NCBI GenBank assembly: GCA_937973585.1
Contig: CALJKN010000141.1
Coordinates: 1-25,149 of the forward strand
Source of the DNA: an uncultured Helicobacteraceae bacterium
Lineage (GTDB): Bacteria; Campylobacterota; Campylobacteria; Campylobacterales; UBA6016
DNA: 25,149 bases
Reading direction: 5' to 3'
Of this stretch, positions 7,373-16,001 are shown piece after piece (positions within the stretch are counted from its first letter, which is position 1; the number at the start of each line of letters is the position of its first letter). Below the pieces are notes generated by a model. The model ran no database searches and had not been told where the DNA came from. It saw only the letters and a program-made list of their open reading frames with translations. The position numbers were made by a program, and so were the translations under genes.

Positions 7373-8067
7373 GGCTTTATCAGTACAAAGAGGGGTTTCG
7401 CTATACCTCCGATACGATTTTTTTGTGGGATTTTGCAAGCCGTTTTATAAAAAAAGGTGATACTTTAGAAGTTGGCGGCGGGTGCGGGATTTTGGGGTTA
7501 CTCCTTGCCAGAGATTTTAAAATAAACCTGACGATTGTTGAAAAAGAGCCGAAAATGGCAAAACTCTGCACTATGAATGCGAAAGAAAACTCAATCGATG
7601 CCAATGTCCGAAATATAGATTTTTTGGATTTTAGCGGCGAAAAATACGATTATATAGTCTCAAATCCACCATACTATCCGGATAGGGTGGTAAAAAGCCA
7701 AAACTCTCCCCTGATTAGCGCCAGATATGCTCCGAGTCTACCGCTTGATATTTTTTTGCAAAAAGCAAAAAAGCTTCTAAAGCCGCAGGGGGAGATAATA
7801 TTTTGTTACGACGCTTCCGAGAGTTGCTTTGTGATAAACGAAATCTCAAAACTAAAAGGTGCAACCCTTACCCACCTGATGTTTGTCCACTCCAAGCTCC
7901 AAAAGCCGTCCAAATTGGCTTTTTTTAGGGTCAAAAACTCCTCCAAAGCACATTTGCAAATACTCCCGCCGCTGATAGTGATGGACGAAAATAACAGCTA
8001 TACAAATGAGGCATTGCAAATCTTTGGGGCGGCAAATACCGATAGTATCGATATCGACCCTATTTGA
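7369..8067 (+). CDS. TrmN6-like N6-adenine methyltransferase (probable tRNA modification)
   Basis: A 232-residue class I SAM-dependent methyltransferase. The opening QYKEGFRYTSDTIFLWDFA matches the N-terminal 'q.kdGfrft.D..lL.dF' segment of the TrmN6/YfiC group, which methylates N6 of A37 in tRNA-Val. Motif I is EVGGGCGILG at 34-43, and the catalytic NPPY is at 99-102, typical of amino-group methyltransferases. The C-terminal part is less conserved. The ATG overlaps the rpoN stop. The stop region overlaps the convergent ABC-2 permease gene by 8 bases, and no terminator hairpin is seen between them. The methyltransferase class is firm; the tRNA target is inferred from the family. Confidence 0.85.
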   Translation: MRLYQYKEGFRYTSDTIFLWDFASRFIKKGDTLEVGGGCGILGLLLARDFKINLTIVEKEPKMAKLCTMNAKENSIDANVRNIDFLDFSGEKYDYIVSNPPYYPDRVVKSQNSPLISARYAPSLPLDIFLQKAKKLLKPQGEIIFCYDASESCFVINEISKLKGATLTHLMFVHSKLQKPSKLAFFRVKNSSKAHLQILPPLIVMDENNSYTNEALQIFGAANTDSIDIDPI

Positions 8068-9151
8068 TCTTATTTTTAAAAAACAATACTGCCCCGAAAA
8101 ATGAGATAGCCCCCAGAAAAAACATCGGTAAAATCTCATACATGGCAGAGACAAAATCGATGTCCTTCAAAAAAACACCTTTGATTAAAACTATATAGTA
8201 TTTGAGCGGTATGACGGAGGTTATCGGCTGTAGCCACTGCGGCATATTTTCGACCGGAGTAGCAAAACCGGATAACAAAAAAGAGGGGAGCAAAACGACA
8301 AAACTACCCAAAATCGCCTGTTGTTGGGTCTTTGAGATTGTGGATACGAATAATCCGATACCGGACATCGAAAACAAAAAAGCCGCTACGCCTAGATATA
8401 GTATAAACACCGAGCCACTCAGCGGGATACCGAATATGTTGACGGCGGCAAACAAAATAATAGTCGATTCGGCTACGCTGATTGAAAGTGCCGGAATCAG
8501 TTTGCCTAGCAGTATCTCTATCGGTCTAAGCGGTGAGACCGTAATCTGCTCAAAAGTTCCAAGCTCTTTTTCTCTGGCTATAGAGAGGGATGTAAGTATC
8601 ATAGCGACCGTCATTGTGATGGAGCCGAAAAGGTTTGGGACAATCCACCAAAAATTATTCAAATTCGGGTTATAAAAATTTCTGGAGACAATCTGTACGG
8701 AGCGTTTTGTGTTTGCCTGATTTTGGTAGTTTAAAACCATCTGAGAGATATACCCCTCCGCAACCTGAGCGGTATTTGAGCGCCTTCCGTCCAAAATCAG
8801 CTGGATGTTTGAGTTTTGGGTTTTGAGGTTTTTTGCAAAACCGTCAGGAATCACTATAAAGGCGATTGCCTCCTGTGTATTTATCGTTTGCGCCCCGTCC
8901 TCGTAATTTGTTACCTGTTTTACTGTCTTGACGTAGGTAGATCCTGCAAACTCTCTGACAAGTTCACTGCTCTGCCTGCTCCCATCCATATCAAGCACCG
9001 TAATGCTCATATTTTTGACCTCCAGAGTGGCCGCAAAAGAGAAAATAATCAGCTGGATAATAGGGGGGATGATGACTACGACAAGGCTTTTTTTGTCGTT
9101 TTTGATAGCCAGAAACTCTTTTTTTATAAGCGCAAATAAACGGCTAAACAC
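8060..9151 (-). CDS. ABC-2 type permease, distal gene (YbhR/YbhS-like)
   Basis: A 363-residue inner-membrane permease. One N-terminal membrane helix (about residues 20-42) is followed by a large extracytoplasmic loop of about 130 residues. Five more helices follow between about 175 and 358, the usual ABC-2 (DrrB/YbhS/YhhJ) topology. The cytoplasmic coupling segment SIAREKELGTFEQITVSPLRPIEILLGK is split by short breaks in the family and clearly present here. It pairs with the similar permease just upstream (1-base overlap), and the two presumably form a heterodimeric channel driven by the double ATPase. Substrate unknown; relatives export drugs, cationic dyes or lipids. Confidence 0.88.
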   Translation of the reverse strand: MFSRLFALIKKEFLAIKNDKKSLVVVIIPPIIQLIIFSFAATLEVKNMSITVLDMDGSRQSSELVREFAGSTYVKTVKQVTNYEDGAQTINTQEAIAFIVIPDGFAKNLKTQNSNIQLILDGRRSNTAQVAEGYISQMVLNYQNQANTKRSVQIVSRNFYNPNLNNFWWIVPNLFGSITMTVAMILTSLSIAREKELGTFEQITVSPLRPIEILLGKLIPALSISVAESTIILFAAVNIFGIPLSGSVFILYLGVAAFLFSMSGIGLFVSTISKTQQQAILGSFVVLLPSFLLSGFATPVENMPQWLQPITSVIPLKYYIVLIKGVFLKDIDFVSAMYEILPMFFLGAISFFGAVLFFKNKIK

Positions 9152-10239
9152 TATAGACTCTTTTTTGATTTTTTAATAACCAGTGCGAAAAAGATGGAGC
9201 CTATCAAAACCATCATAGCGGCATCGATGATAAAAATAGAGTATATATCTCCTGCCAAAAAAATAGTTTGGAGTGACTCGACGAAATATCTTGCCGGAAC
9301 TATATGGGTTGCGATTTGAAGCCCCTTTGGCATATTCTCTATCTCAAACAAAAAACCAGAGAGTATAAAAGAGGGCAAAAATCCGGCGATAATCGATGCC
9401 TGAGCAGCGACAAACTGGTTTTTTGCCGCTGTCGAAATAAGCAGTCCTATACTAAGAGAGGGGAACAGATATGTTGCACTAAGGGCCAACAAGATGACAA
9501 AACTACCGTTAAACGGGATCTCATACCAATAGTAAGCGACGATAAAGCAAAGCAACATCGACCCCATCCCTAAAACAAAATACGGAATGAGTTTGCCTAC
9601 GATAATCTCTAACATAGAGGCCGGAGTCGCCATCAGAGCCTCCATCGTCCCTCGTTCCCACTCCCTTGCTACTACAAGTGCGGTCAAAAGGGTTCCGATA
9701 AGGGTCATAACGACCGCTATGGAGCCGGGTAACAAAAAATATCTGCTGGACACCGGAGGGTTAAACCAAAATCTCGATTCGATATTTATACTTTTAAAAC
9801 TATCTCCACCGAGACCTTGCCCCCATAGTTTTATCACCCCTCCAGCGTAATTTTGAGCCATTCCGGCAGAATTTGGCTCCGAGCCGTCGGTGATAATCTG
9901 AATTTCGTATTTTCCGTTTTTACCGAAATTATCCCCTAATTTAACAACCCCTTTTATGACTCCTCTTTGCATTAGATTGAGGTACGGCTCTATGTTTTTA
10001 CCGACTTCGACCTCGAATGATTTGGAGTGGATAAACGATTGTATGAGCTTTTGGGATGCTTGATTTTCGGTGTTGGATATAACTGCAATATGGATTTTTT
10101 TTGCGTCCAGAGATACTGCATACCCCATCAAAAATAGCAAAATAAGCGGCAACACAACAGCTATCAGTATTGCGCTAGGATCCCTGAGTATCTGAAGAGC
10201 CTCTTTTTTTATCAGAGCCTTTAGCCGTTTTGTATTCAT
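9151..10239 (-). CDS. ABC-2 type permease, proximal gene (YbhR/YbhS-like)
   Basis: A 362-residue ABC-2 permease with the same plan as its downstream neighbour. The first helix lies near residues 22-43 (LIAVVLPLILLFLMGYAV). A periplasmic loop of about 130 residues follows, and a cluster of five helices runs from about 172 to 355. The coupling segment VVAREWERGTMEALMATPASMLEI is canonical. It overlaps the ATPase gene by 4 bases upstream and the next permease by one base. The two permeases are clearly paralogous, which suggests an old duplication and a heterodimer. No substrate can be read from the sequence. Confidence 0.88.
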   Translation of the reverse strand: MNTKRLKALIKKEALQILRDPSAILIAVVLPLILLFLMGYAVSLDAKKIHIAVISNTENQASQKLIQSFIHSKSFEVEVGKNIEPYLNLMQRGVIKGVVKLGDNFGKNGKYEIQIITDGSEPNSAGMAQNYAGGVIKLWGQGLGGDSFKSINIESRFWFNPPVSSRYFLLPGSIAVVMTLIGTLLTALVVAREWERGTMEALMATPASMLEIIVGKLIPYFVLGMGSMLLCFIVAYYWYEIPFNGSFVILLALSATYLFPSLSIGLLISTAAKNQFVAAQASIIAGFLPSFILSGFLFEIENMPKGLQIATHIVPARYFVESLQTIFLAGDIYSIFIIDAAMMVLIGSIFFALVIKKSKKSL

Positions 10240-11942
10240 TGTTTTTTGCTTTTTGCATCGTAGCTTTTGATGAGGGAGATAAACGTCTCCTCCATCGACG
10301 CATCGGCTCCGATCATCATTTTTAGCTCATCCGGCGTTCCGTTTGCGATCGCCTTTCCGCCGTATATGAGCATGATCTTGTCGCAGTATTCGGCCTCATC
10401 CATAAAATGTGTCGTCACCATAATCGACATCCCTTTTTTGACCATTCCGTTGATATGGGTCCAAAACTCTTTTCTAGTGATCGGATCAACCCCGGATGTC
10501 GGCTCATCCAAAAACAGTACATGCGGTTCGTGCATCACGGAACAAGCCAGAGCCAACCGTTGTTTTAGGCCGAGGGGGAGGGTGTTTGCCGCCGTATGAA
10601 GATGGTTTTTGAAGTCGAAAATATCGATCATCTCCTCGATTTTTCTTTTTTTGACGGCACCGCTAAGACCGTATACTCCCGCAAAAAAATCGAGATTGTC
10701 TTTTACCCCTAGGTTGCCGTAAAGGGAGAATTTTTGAGCCATATATCCTATAGAGCCTCTAACTTTTGCACCCCCTTTGTATAGATCCTCCCCCATAACC
10801 GTTGCAGTTCCGTTTGTCGGAGTGATAAGCCCGCAAAGCATTTTAAACGTAGTCGATTTACCCGCTCCGTTTGGCCCCAAAAACCCAAAAATCTCACCTC
10901 TGCCGATCTCAAAATCAATCTCGTCGGTTGCCGTAAAATCTCCGAAACGTTTTGTTAGCTTATTTGCCGCTATCAACTTGCCGCCGTAATACGGTATCTG
11001 ACCCATTGTCTCTGCCAGTTTGGATGTTGGCTTTGTTTTTACGTTTAGAATATCTACAAAGGCATCTTCAAAGTTTGGAGGGGCAGAGGTGATTTTGATA
11101 TCAATACCTAAAGGGGTGAATCTCTCTTTTTGCAATGTGGTATTTTTTTTGAGGATAACTCTGATTTTTGAGCCGGCCAAGACCGCATCCAATACCGATT
11201 CGTCGGCCAAAACGGTGCTCAACGTCTCACGTTTGTCCAAAAAGGTACCGCCGATTAGGTATGTCCTATCTTTTAAGCTCTCCCTTGCCGCTTTCGGGGA
11301 GCCTTGATAGAGCGAGATTCCGTCGTTTAGGAGTATCACCTCGTCACATCTGTCTGCCTCGTCCAGATATGATGTGCTCCACACTACAGCTACACCTTCA
11401 GCCAAAAGGTGCCCGACCATCTCCCATAGCTCTTTTCTGGAGACCGGATCCACCCCGACACCCGGTTCATCCAGAAGCAGCAGTTTCGGTTTTTTGATGA
11501 GGGCGCAGGCGAGACCCAGTTTTTGTTTCATCCCCCCTGATAGTTTTCCGGCTAGTCTCCCTCGAAAAGGTTTCAAAGAGGTAAAAGCCAACAGCTCGTC
11601 TATCCTCTCTTTTTTGTTTTCAACCCCTTGAAGTTCGGCATAAAGGTTCAGGTTTTCATCTACGCTCAAATCCTCGTAAAGACCGAATTTTTGCGGCATA
11701 TACCCTATCATCTGCAAAAAATCGCTTTTATTGCAAGGCATCTTTTGCCCCAAAACATATAGGCTTCCGTCGGAGTAGGGCAGTAGTCCGGTCAAAATCC
11801 GTATAAGGGTCGTTTTTCCGGCACCGTCGGGGCCCACGAGTCCGGTTATTTTTCCGCCGACTATAGAGAAGCTAATCCCTTTTAGGGCTTTTGTGCCGTC
11901 TTCAAAACGTTTTGTTAATCCCGTAGCCTCGATAATCGGCAT
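10236..11942 (-). CDS. ABC exporter ATPase with two fused nucleotide-binding domains (YbhF-like)
   Basis: A 568-residue tandem ATPase. NBD1: Walker A GPDGAGKT at 37-44, signature LSGGMKQ at 134-140, Walker B ending LDEP at 157-160; the switch-histidine position is Ser191 (WSTSYLDEA). NBD2: Walker A GPNGAGKS at 356-363, degenerate signature LPLGLKQ at 455-461, LFLDEP at 476-481, and an intact switch histidine H512 in VTTHFMDEA. The pattern matches the YbhF/RbbA-type NBD pair, in which one composite ATP site is canonical and the other degenerate. It probably energises the two ABC-2 permeases encoded downstream (4-base overlap), with the HlyD-like protein upstream as periplasmic adaptor. Export role is well supported; the substrate is not. 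Confidence 0.9.
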   Translation of the reverse strand: MPIIEATGLTKRFEDGTKALKGISFSIVGGKITGLVGPDGAGKTTLIRILTGLLPYSDGSLYVLGQKMPCNKSDFLQMIGYMPQKFGLYEDLSVDENLNLYAELQGVENKKERIDELLAFTSLKPFRGRLAGKLSGGMKQKLGLACALIKKPKLLLLDEPGVGVDPVSRKELWEMVGHLLAEGVAVVWSTSYLDEADRCDEVILLNDGISLYQGSPKAARESLKDRTYLIGGTFLDKRETLSTVLADESVLDAVLAGSKIRVILKKNTTLQKERFTPLGIDIKITSAPPNFEDAFVDILNVKTKPTSKLAETMGQIPYYGGKLIAANKLTKRFGDFTATDEIDFEIGRGEIFGFLGPNGAGKSTTFKMLCGLITPTNGTATVMGEDLYKGGAKVRGSIGYMAQKFSLYGNLGVKDNLDFFAGVYGLSGAVKKRKIEEMIDIFDFKNHLHTAANTLPLGLKQRLALACSVMHEPHVLFLDEPTSGVDPITRKEFWTHINGMVKKGMSIMVTTHFMDEAEYCDKIMLIYGGKAIANGTPDELKMMIGADASMEETFISLIKSYDAKSKKQ

Positions 11943-11948
11943 ATTTTG

Positions 11949-12929
11949 TTAATCTTTGGAGACTTTTAACGTTACCGGCATCCCTTGCCTTAAGCTATCA
12001 TCCGGATTTTTTACGATTACCCTAAAACGGTATACCAGATCGGCTCTAAGCTCTTCGGTTTGGATATTTTTTGGAGTAAATTCGGCATTTGGAGCTATAT
12101 ATCCGATACTTCCCGTATACGGCTCTTTTTTTGAGTCGGTAAAAATCAACATTTTTTGCCCCGGCTTTATTTTCCCCAGATTTATTTCGTCTACGTATGC
12201 CTTTATCCAAACCTCGTCGTTTTTTGCAATTTCCAGTATGCCCTCACCGGGGCTTGCTATGCTACCTTGCTCTTTAAATCTTGTGAGTACTGCCCCATCG
12301 GATGGCGACGTGATGACATAATCCCGCAGGTCTGTTTTTAGTTTTTCGGCTTGAGCCTGTAGCGCTTTTAGCTTCCCCTCTTGTGACGCTATATCCTCGG
12401 CTCTATAGCCGTTTTTTCTAAGCTCATAAACCGCCTCTGCTCTGTTTAGCTGGGCTTTTGCCTGATTATAGGAGGCTTTTGCGTTTTGATAGATCTCCTC
12501 TGAGGTTGCGTTTGATTCTATGAGCTTTTTTTGCCTCTCATAGTTATCGGTTAGCTTTGCTAGATTTGCCTTTGCCTCTTCAACCTGAGCCTTTGCCTCC
12601 TTGATCTCCTCAACCCTAAAACCGGATTTTAGTTTTGTCAGCTCTGCTTCCGCCGTTTTTATGTTTGCGTTTATCTCCTGAATGGAGTTTAGTAGGTTTG
12701 AGTTGTCCAGTTCGGCTAGTTTTTCACCTTTTTTGACACTCATCCCTTCGTCTTTTTCGATACTTTTTATCTGCCCTAAAAACCTAAATCCGAGCGTTAC
12801 GGTTCTTGTCTCCACGTTTCCGTAGTACTTTATCCCTTTATCATCCGATGTGCCAAAAAAAGCGTATCCTCTCCACCCTAATATGCAGATTCCGACAGCC
12901 GCAACCAGAATAATTAATTTAGTTTTCAT
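11949..12929 (-). CDS. HlyD-family periplasmic adaptor (YbhG-like membrane fusion protein)
   Basis: A 326-residue membrane fusion protein. An uncleaved N-terminal anchor covers about residues 5-22. A first half-lipoyl segment has VKKGEKLAELD near 65-75. A long alpha-helical hairpin rich in Ala, Lys and Glu runs from about 77 to 205, and the second half-lipoyl plus beta-barrel (VITSPSDGAVLTRF) follows. The final MPVTLKV strand is typical. Such adaptors bridge an ABC-2 exporter to an outer-membrane channel. No TolC-type channel gene is adjacent; the only outer-membrane protein in the block is TamA. The gene starts 12 bases after the tamB stop and ends 6 bases before the ATPase start, so it is the link between the tam genes and the exporter. 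Confidence 0.88.
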   Translation of the reverse strand: MKTKLIILVAAVGICILGWRGYAFFGTSDDKGIKYYGNVETRTVTLGFRFLGQIKSIEKDEGMSVKKGEKLAELDNSNLLNSIQEINANIKTAEAELTKLKSGFRVEEIKEAKAQVEEAKANLAKLTDNYERQKKLIESNATSEEIYQNAKASYNQAKAQLNRAEAVYELRKNGYRAEDIASQEGKLKALQAQAEKLKTDLRDYVITSPSDGAVLTRFKEQGSIASPGEGILEIAKNDEVWIKAYVDEINLGKIKPGQKMLIFTDSKKEPYTGSIGYIAPNAEFTPKNIQTEELRADLVYRFRVIVKNPDDSLRQGMPVTLKVSKD

Positions 12930-12941
12930 ATTATTCCTGAC

Positions 12942-15900
12942 CTAGTAGTCTTGTTTGTAGAAAATATCTATCGAGCTTTTCCGCCCCGCTTGCGATTCTA
13001 CGTTTACGTTTTTGTTGACTTTGTACTCAAAAACAACACTGCTCTCTATATCGTTTTTGTAGATAACGGTCAAATCTTTCGTGATTTTTTTCCCTATCTC
13101 AACCTTTGTGGTCTGCATGGTCTTCCCGCTTTTATCGATGGTTTCCGTCGGGCTGATCTCTATCTTGTCGAGCCTTATCCCAAACTCCATAGCAAGGTCT
13201 CTGGATAGGGCGTTTGACAAAGCTCCGATTGCCTTTGAGGAGTATTTTGCGTCGCTTTGCGTTTTGGTGAAGCTACTATCGGGATCAACCCCGAATAGCA
13301 GATATGAGATGATCTCTTTTTCGCTCATTGCCGGTTTGGATGAGAAGCTGATATGCGGAGAGGAGGCATACTCTTTTACGTAGACGAATATCTCCGTATC
13401 TTTGTCGGTGTGCTTGAGGGTCAAATCGAGATAAGGGTTGTTGTCTTCACCCTCTAGTAACGTTATCTGGCTAGGGAGTAGTACGAATTTTTTGCCCTCA
13501 AAATCGTAGTACCCCTCTTTGGTTTTTATGAGGCCGATAAGAGACGGTTTTTTGCCGAAATCTTTGTAATATACGAGATCCATATCGAGCGGGGCGTATG
13601 CCTCTTTGGATTTATATTTGCCGTTTGCCGTCGTAATGTTTAGTCTTAGTGTCACATCATTCAAAAACCTCTTTTCGTCCAGTTCCAACCTTTTCGGTTT
13701 TAGGATTACGATGTCTTTGTCCTTTGTGATTTTGGAGCTTTTTAGCTCAAATCCGGCCTCAAAACTATCCAGATACGCATCCCCGGTTACATAGAGTTTT
13801 GAATCTTTCATAAAAGCATTGACTTTTGAGGTGAGGTAAAACTTCATTTTATTGCCGTCTTCGTAGTGAAACTTTGTAATGTCGGCAAATCCGTTTAGTT
13901 GACCGTTTTTGTACTCAAATTTTGCATCCAGCGTGTTATTTATTTTGAGAGACTCCATAGTAAATCCGTGTTCCTCAAAAACGGTAATTGAGGGTGAGGA
14001 GAGGTGGTAATTTTTTGATTTGTAGTCGGCGGAGAGCTTCTCAACGGTCAGTTTTTTGTTCTCATACACACCCTCGGTCACTACCCTTTCTATCTTCTCT
14101 CCGGCAAACTCTACGGCAGGGGAGGAGAGGGCAAACGTGATTTTCGGGTTGTCGGTTTTGCCGATCAGTTTTGCGTTGAAACCGGTTTGACCTTTTATAT
14201 TTTGCGGTTTCTCTCCGGTTAGCGATGCGTACTCTTTTGCCCCTTTTGCCAAATCCAGCCCCCCGCTGATCTGTAGCGCTTCGTTTATCATTCCGTGAAC
14301 GTTGATGTTTAGTGCCGATGTCAAAAGCTTTGCGTCTAGTTTTTTATTTTCCGTTTGCGCCGATACTAAAGCCTCTATCTCCCCTATTTTTATCTTTGTC
14401 TTAGGGATTATAAGGAGGTTTGGATTTTTTCTAAACGATATAGCGTCGGCTTCAAGTTTTTTACCGAATAAAAAAGAGTTTTTAGGTGTTATCTTTGCAG
14501 AGGTTTCATCTGTTTTGTAGTCATAATAACCGGTGACCGCACCGGTAAAAACAGAGTTTTTCAAAAATGATAGACGGCCGTCAACAAGCGGTCTTATGCC
14601 GGATAGCTCCCCTTTGAAATTGTAGATGCTAAAGCCGTTTGTATCGACGTATACCAAGCCGTCTCTTGCCTTTGCGGTCACGGACATCCTGTTTTCATCT
14701 CCCTCGTATGTTGCAAAAAAATCTTTTAGTGCCGTATCCTCCACCTCTATCTTTTTGCTCCAGAGTGTGTTTTTTACCGTTCCGTAATATTTTAGATTTT
14801 TACCGTCCTCTACCGTACTCAGAACATCTGCCGTCATATAATCTGTTTGGAGTTTTGCTTTTGTGTCTACCTTTAGCTCATATTTGTCTATGTTGTAAAT
14901 AACGGTCGTGTCGGAGGAGTCAACGTCAAAGCGCTCCCCTAGCAGGGTTGCTTTTACCTTGTTTTTGGCGGTTACCTCCACCTTGTGGACATCCCCTTTA
15001 AATGCAATCTCGGAGTTTTCCGCATGTCCTATAACTAGACTTTTCTCAAACGGACCGAGGGGGATTTTTTTGAATCTAATCGCTTTGCCTTTGCCGTAAT
15101 ATATTGTCCTGTTCCCGTCATATACTACGTCAAACTGTGCATCCACATCGCCGTATGTAGATTCTACCACCCCTTTTGAGGCTACTTTTAGGGCGTAGTT
15201 TTTGAGTGACATATTCAGTTCCGATATGACATCTTTGGCTTTTGCATCTACACCGTATTTGTAGATTGCACCGGAGTTTTTTATGTGTGCCTTTGCGTAT
15301 AGCGATTCGTCATCACCCCTGATTAGATACTCCGTCTCTTTTAGTCCGTTAAAATCAAAATCTACGTCGCCGACTATTTTGTTGATATAATCGGAGCCGT
15401 TTGAAGAGAGTGTCCCTCTGACTGAGTAGTTTTTGTCTAGGATATGCCCTCTGGCGGATGCGTTTAGGATGTTGGATGAGACTGTGCTATCGATGTCGGC
15501 GTAGAATTTTTCAAAATCATAAAACAGATAATCTGATTTTAATGATAGTTGCTTGACGATTATGTCCGAGTATTTAAAATCACGTAGGTCAACCGATATA
15601 TTTTCGATTTTTACCGCATTTGGATAGGACGGTTTTTTGCTATCCCCTTGCATTAGCTCTTTTATCTCTTTTTCGAGCTTTGCGTAGTCGATTCTTAGGT
15701 TTTTTATATCAAGGAGGGCTATCCCAATATCACCGCCGATAATCTCTCCGACGTTCGGCCTTAGTCTGATTTCGTCGGCGCTCAAAATATCTTTGTAGGT
15801 TACTTTTTTTAGCTCCAAACCGCTTAGTAGGCCGCCGTTTGCTTCGGATACATTTAGGCCGTAACCTGGCAAAACTGTTTTTATCGCTATCTCCATCACT

Positions 15901-16001
15901 AATCCGCTTTGGATAACTGCAAAAATTATAGCAATGCCCCACAAAGAGCCTATGACGGCCAGATAAAAACTCTTGTAGCTGGCAGCAAATATCTCTCTCA
16001 A
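12942..16001 (-). CDS. tamB: TamB-like translocation and assembly module (AsmA-like, DUF490)
   Basis: A 1019-residue protein with one N-terminal membrane anchor (about residues 11-34), then a long repetitive beta-rich body typical of AsmA-like bridge proteins. The C-terminal DUF490 domain is clear: YLDLTLKHTDKDTEIFVYV, then SPHISFSSKPAMSEKEIISYL with the following LLFGVD. TamB spans the periplasm, contacts TamA, and has been linked to outer-membrane protein insertion and to phospholipid transport between membranes. It overlaps tamA by 4 bases (ATGA), the usual tamAB arrangement. It is somewhat shorter than the E. coli protein (about 1,260 residues). The next gene, an export adaptor, begins 12 bases downstream. 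Confidence 0.9.
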   Translation of the reverse strand: MREIFAASYKSFYLAVIGSLWGIAIIFAVIQSGLVMEIAIKTVLPGYGLNVSEANGGLLSGLELKKVTYKDILSADEIRLRPNVGEIIGGDIGIALLDIKNLRIDYAKLEKEIKELMQGDSKKPSYPNAVKIENISVDLRDFKYSDIIVKQLSLKSDYLFYDFEKFYADIDSTVSSNILNASARGHILDKNYSVRGTLSSNGSDYINKIVGDVDFDFNGLKETEYLIRGDDESLYAKAHIKNSGAIYKYGVDAKAKDVISELNMSLKNYALKVASKGVVESTYGDVDAQFDVVYDGNRTIYYGKGKAIRFKKIPLGPFEKSLVIGHAENSEIAFKGDVHKVEVTAKNKVKATLLGERFDVDSSDTTVIYNIDKYELKVDTKAKLQTDYMTADVLSTVEDGKNLKYYGTVKNTLWSKKIEVEDTALKDFFATYEGDENRMSVTAKARDGLVYVDTNGFSIYNFKGELSGIRPLVDGRLSFLKNSVFTGAVTGYYDYKTDETSAKITPKNSFLFGKKLEADAISFRKNPNLLIIPKTKIKIGEIEALVSAQTENKKLDAKLLTSALNINVHGMINEALQISGGLDLAKGAKEYASLTGEKPQNIKGQTGFNAKLIGKTDNPKITFALSSPAVEFAGEKIERVVTEGVYENKKLTVEKLSADYKSKNYHLSSPSITVFEEHGFTMESLKINNTLDAKFEYKNGQLNGFADITKFHYEDGNKMKFYLTSKVNAFMKDSKLYVTGDAYLDSFEAGFELKSSKITKDKDIVILKPKRLELDEKRFLNDVTLRLNITTANGKYKSKEAYAPLDMDLVYYKDFGKKPSLIGLIKTKEGYYDFEGKKFVLLPSQITLLEGEDNNPYLDLTLKHTDKDTEIFVYVKEYASSPHISFSSKPAMSEKEIISYLLFGVDPDSSFTKTQSDAKYSSKAIGALSNALSRDLAMEFGIRLDKIEISPTETIDKSGKTMQTTKVEIGKKITKDLTVIYKNDIESSVVFEYKVNKNVNVESQAGRKSSIDIFYKQDY

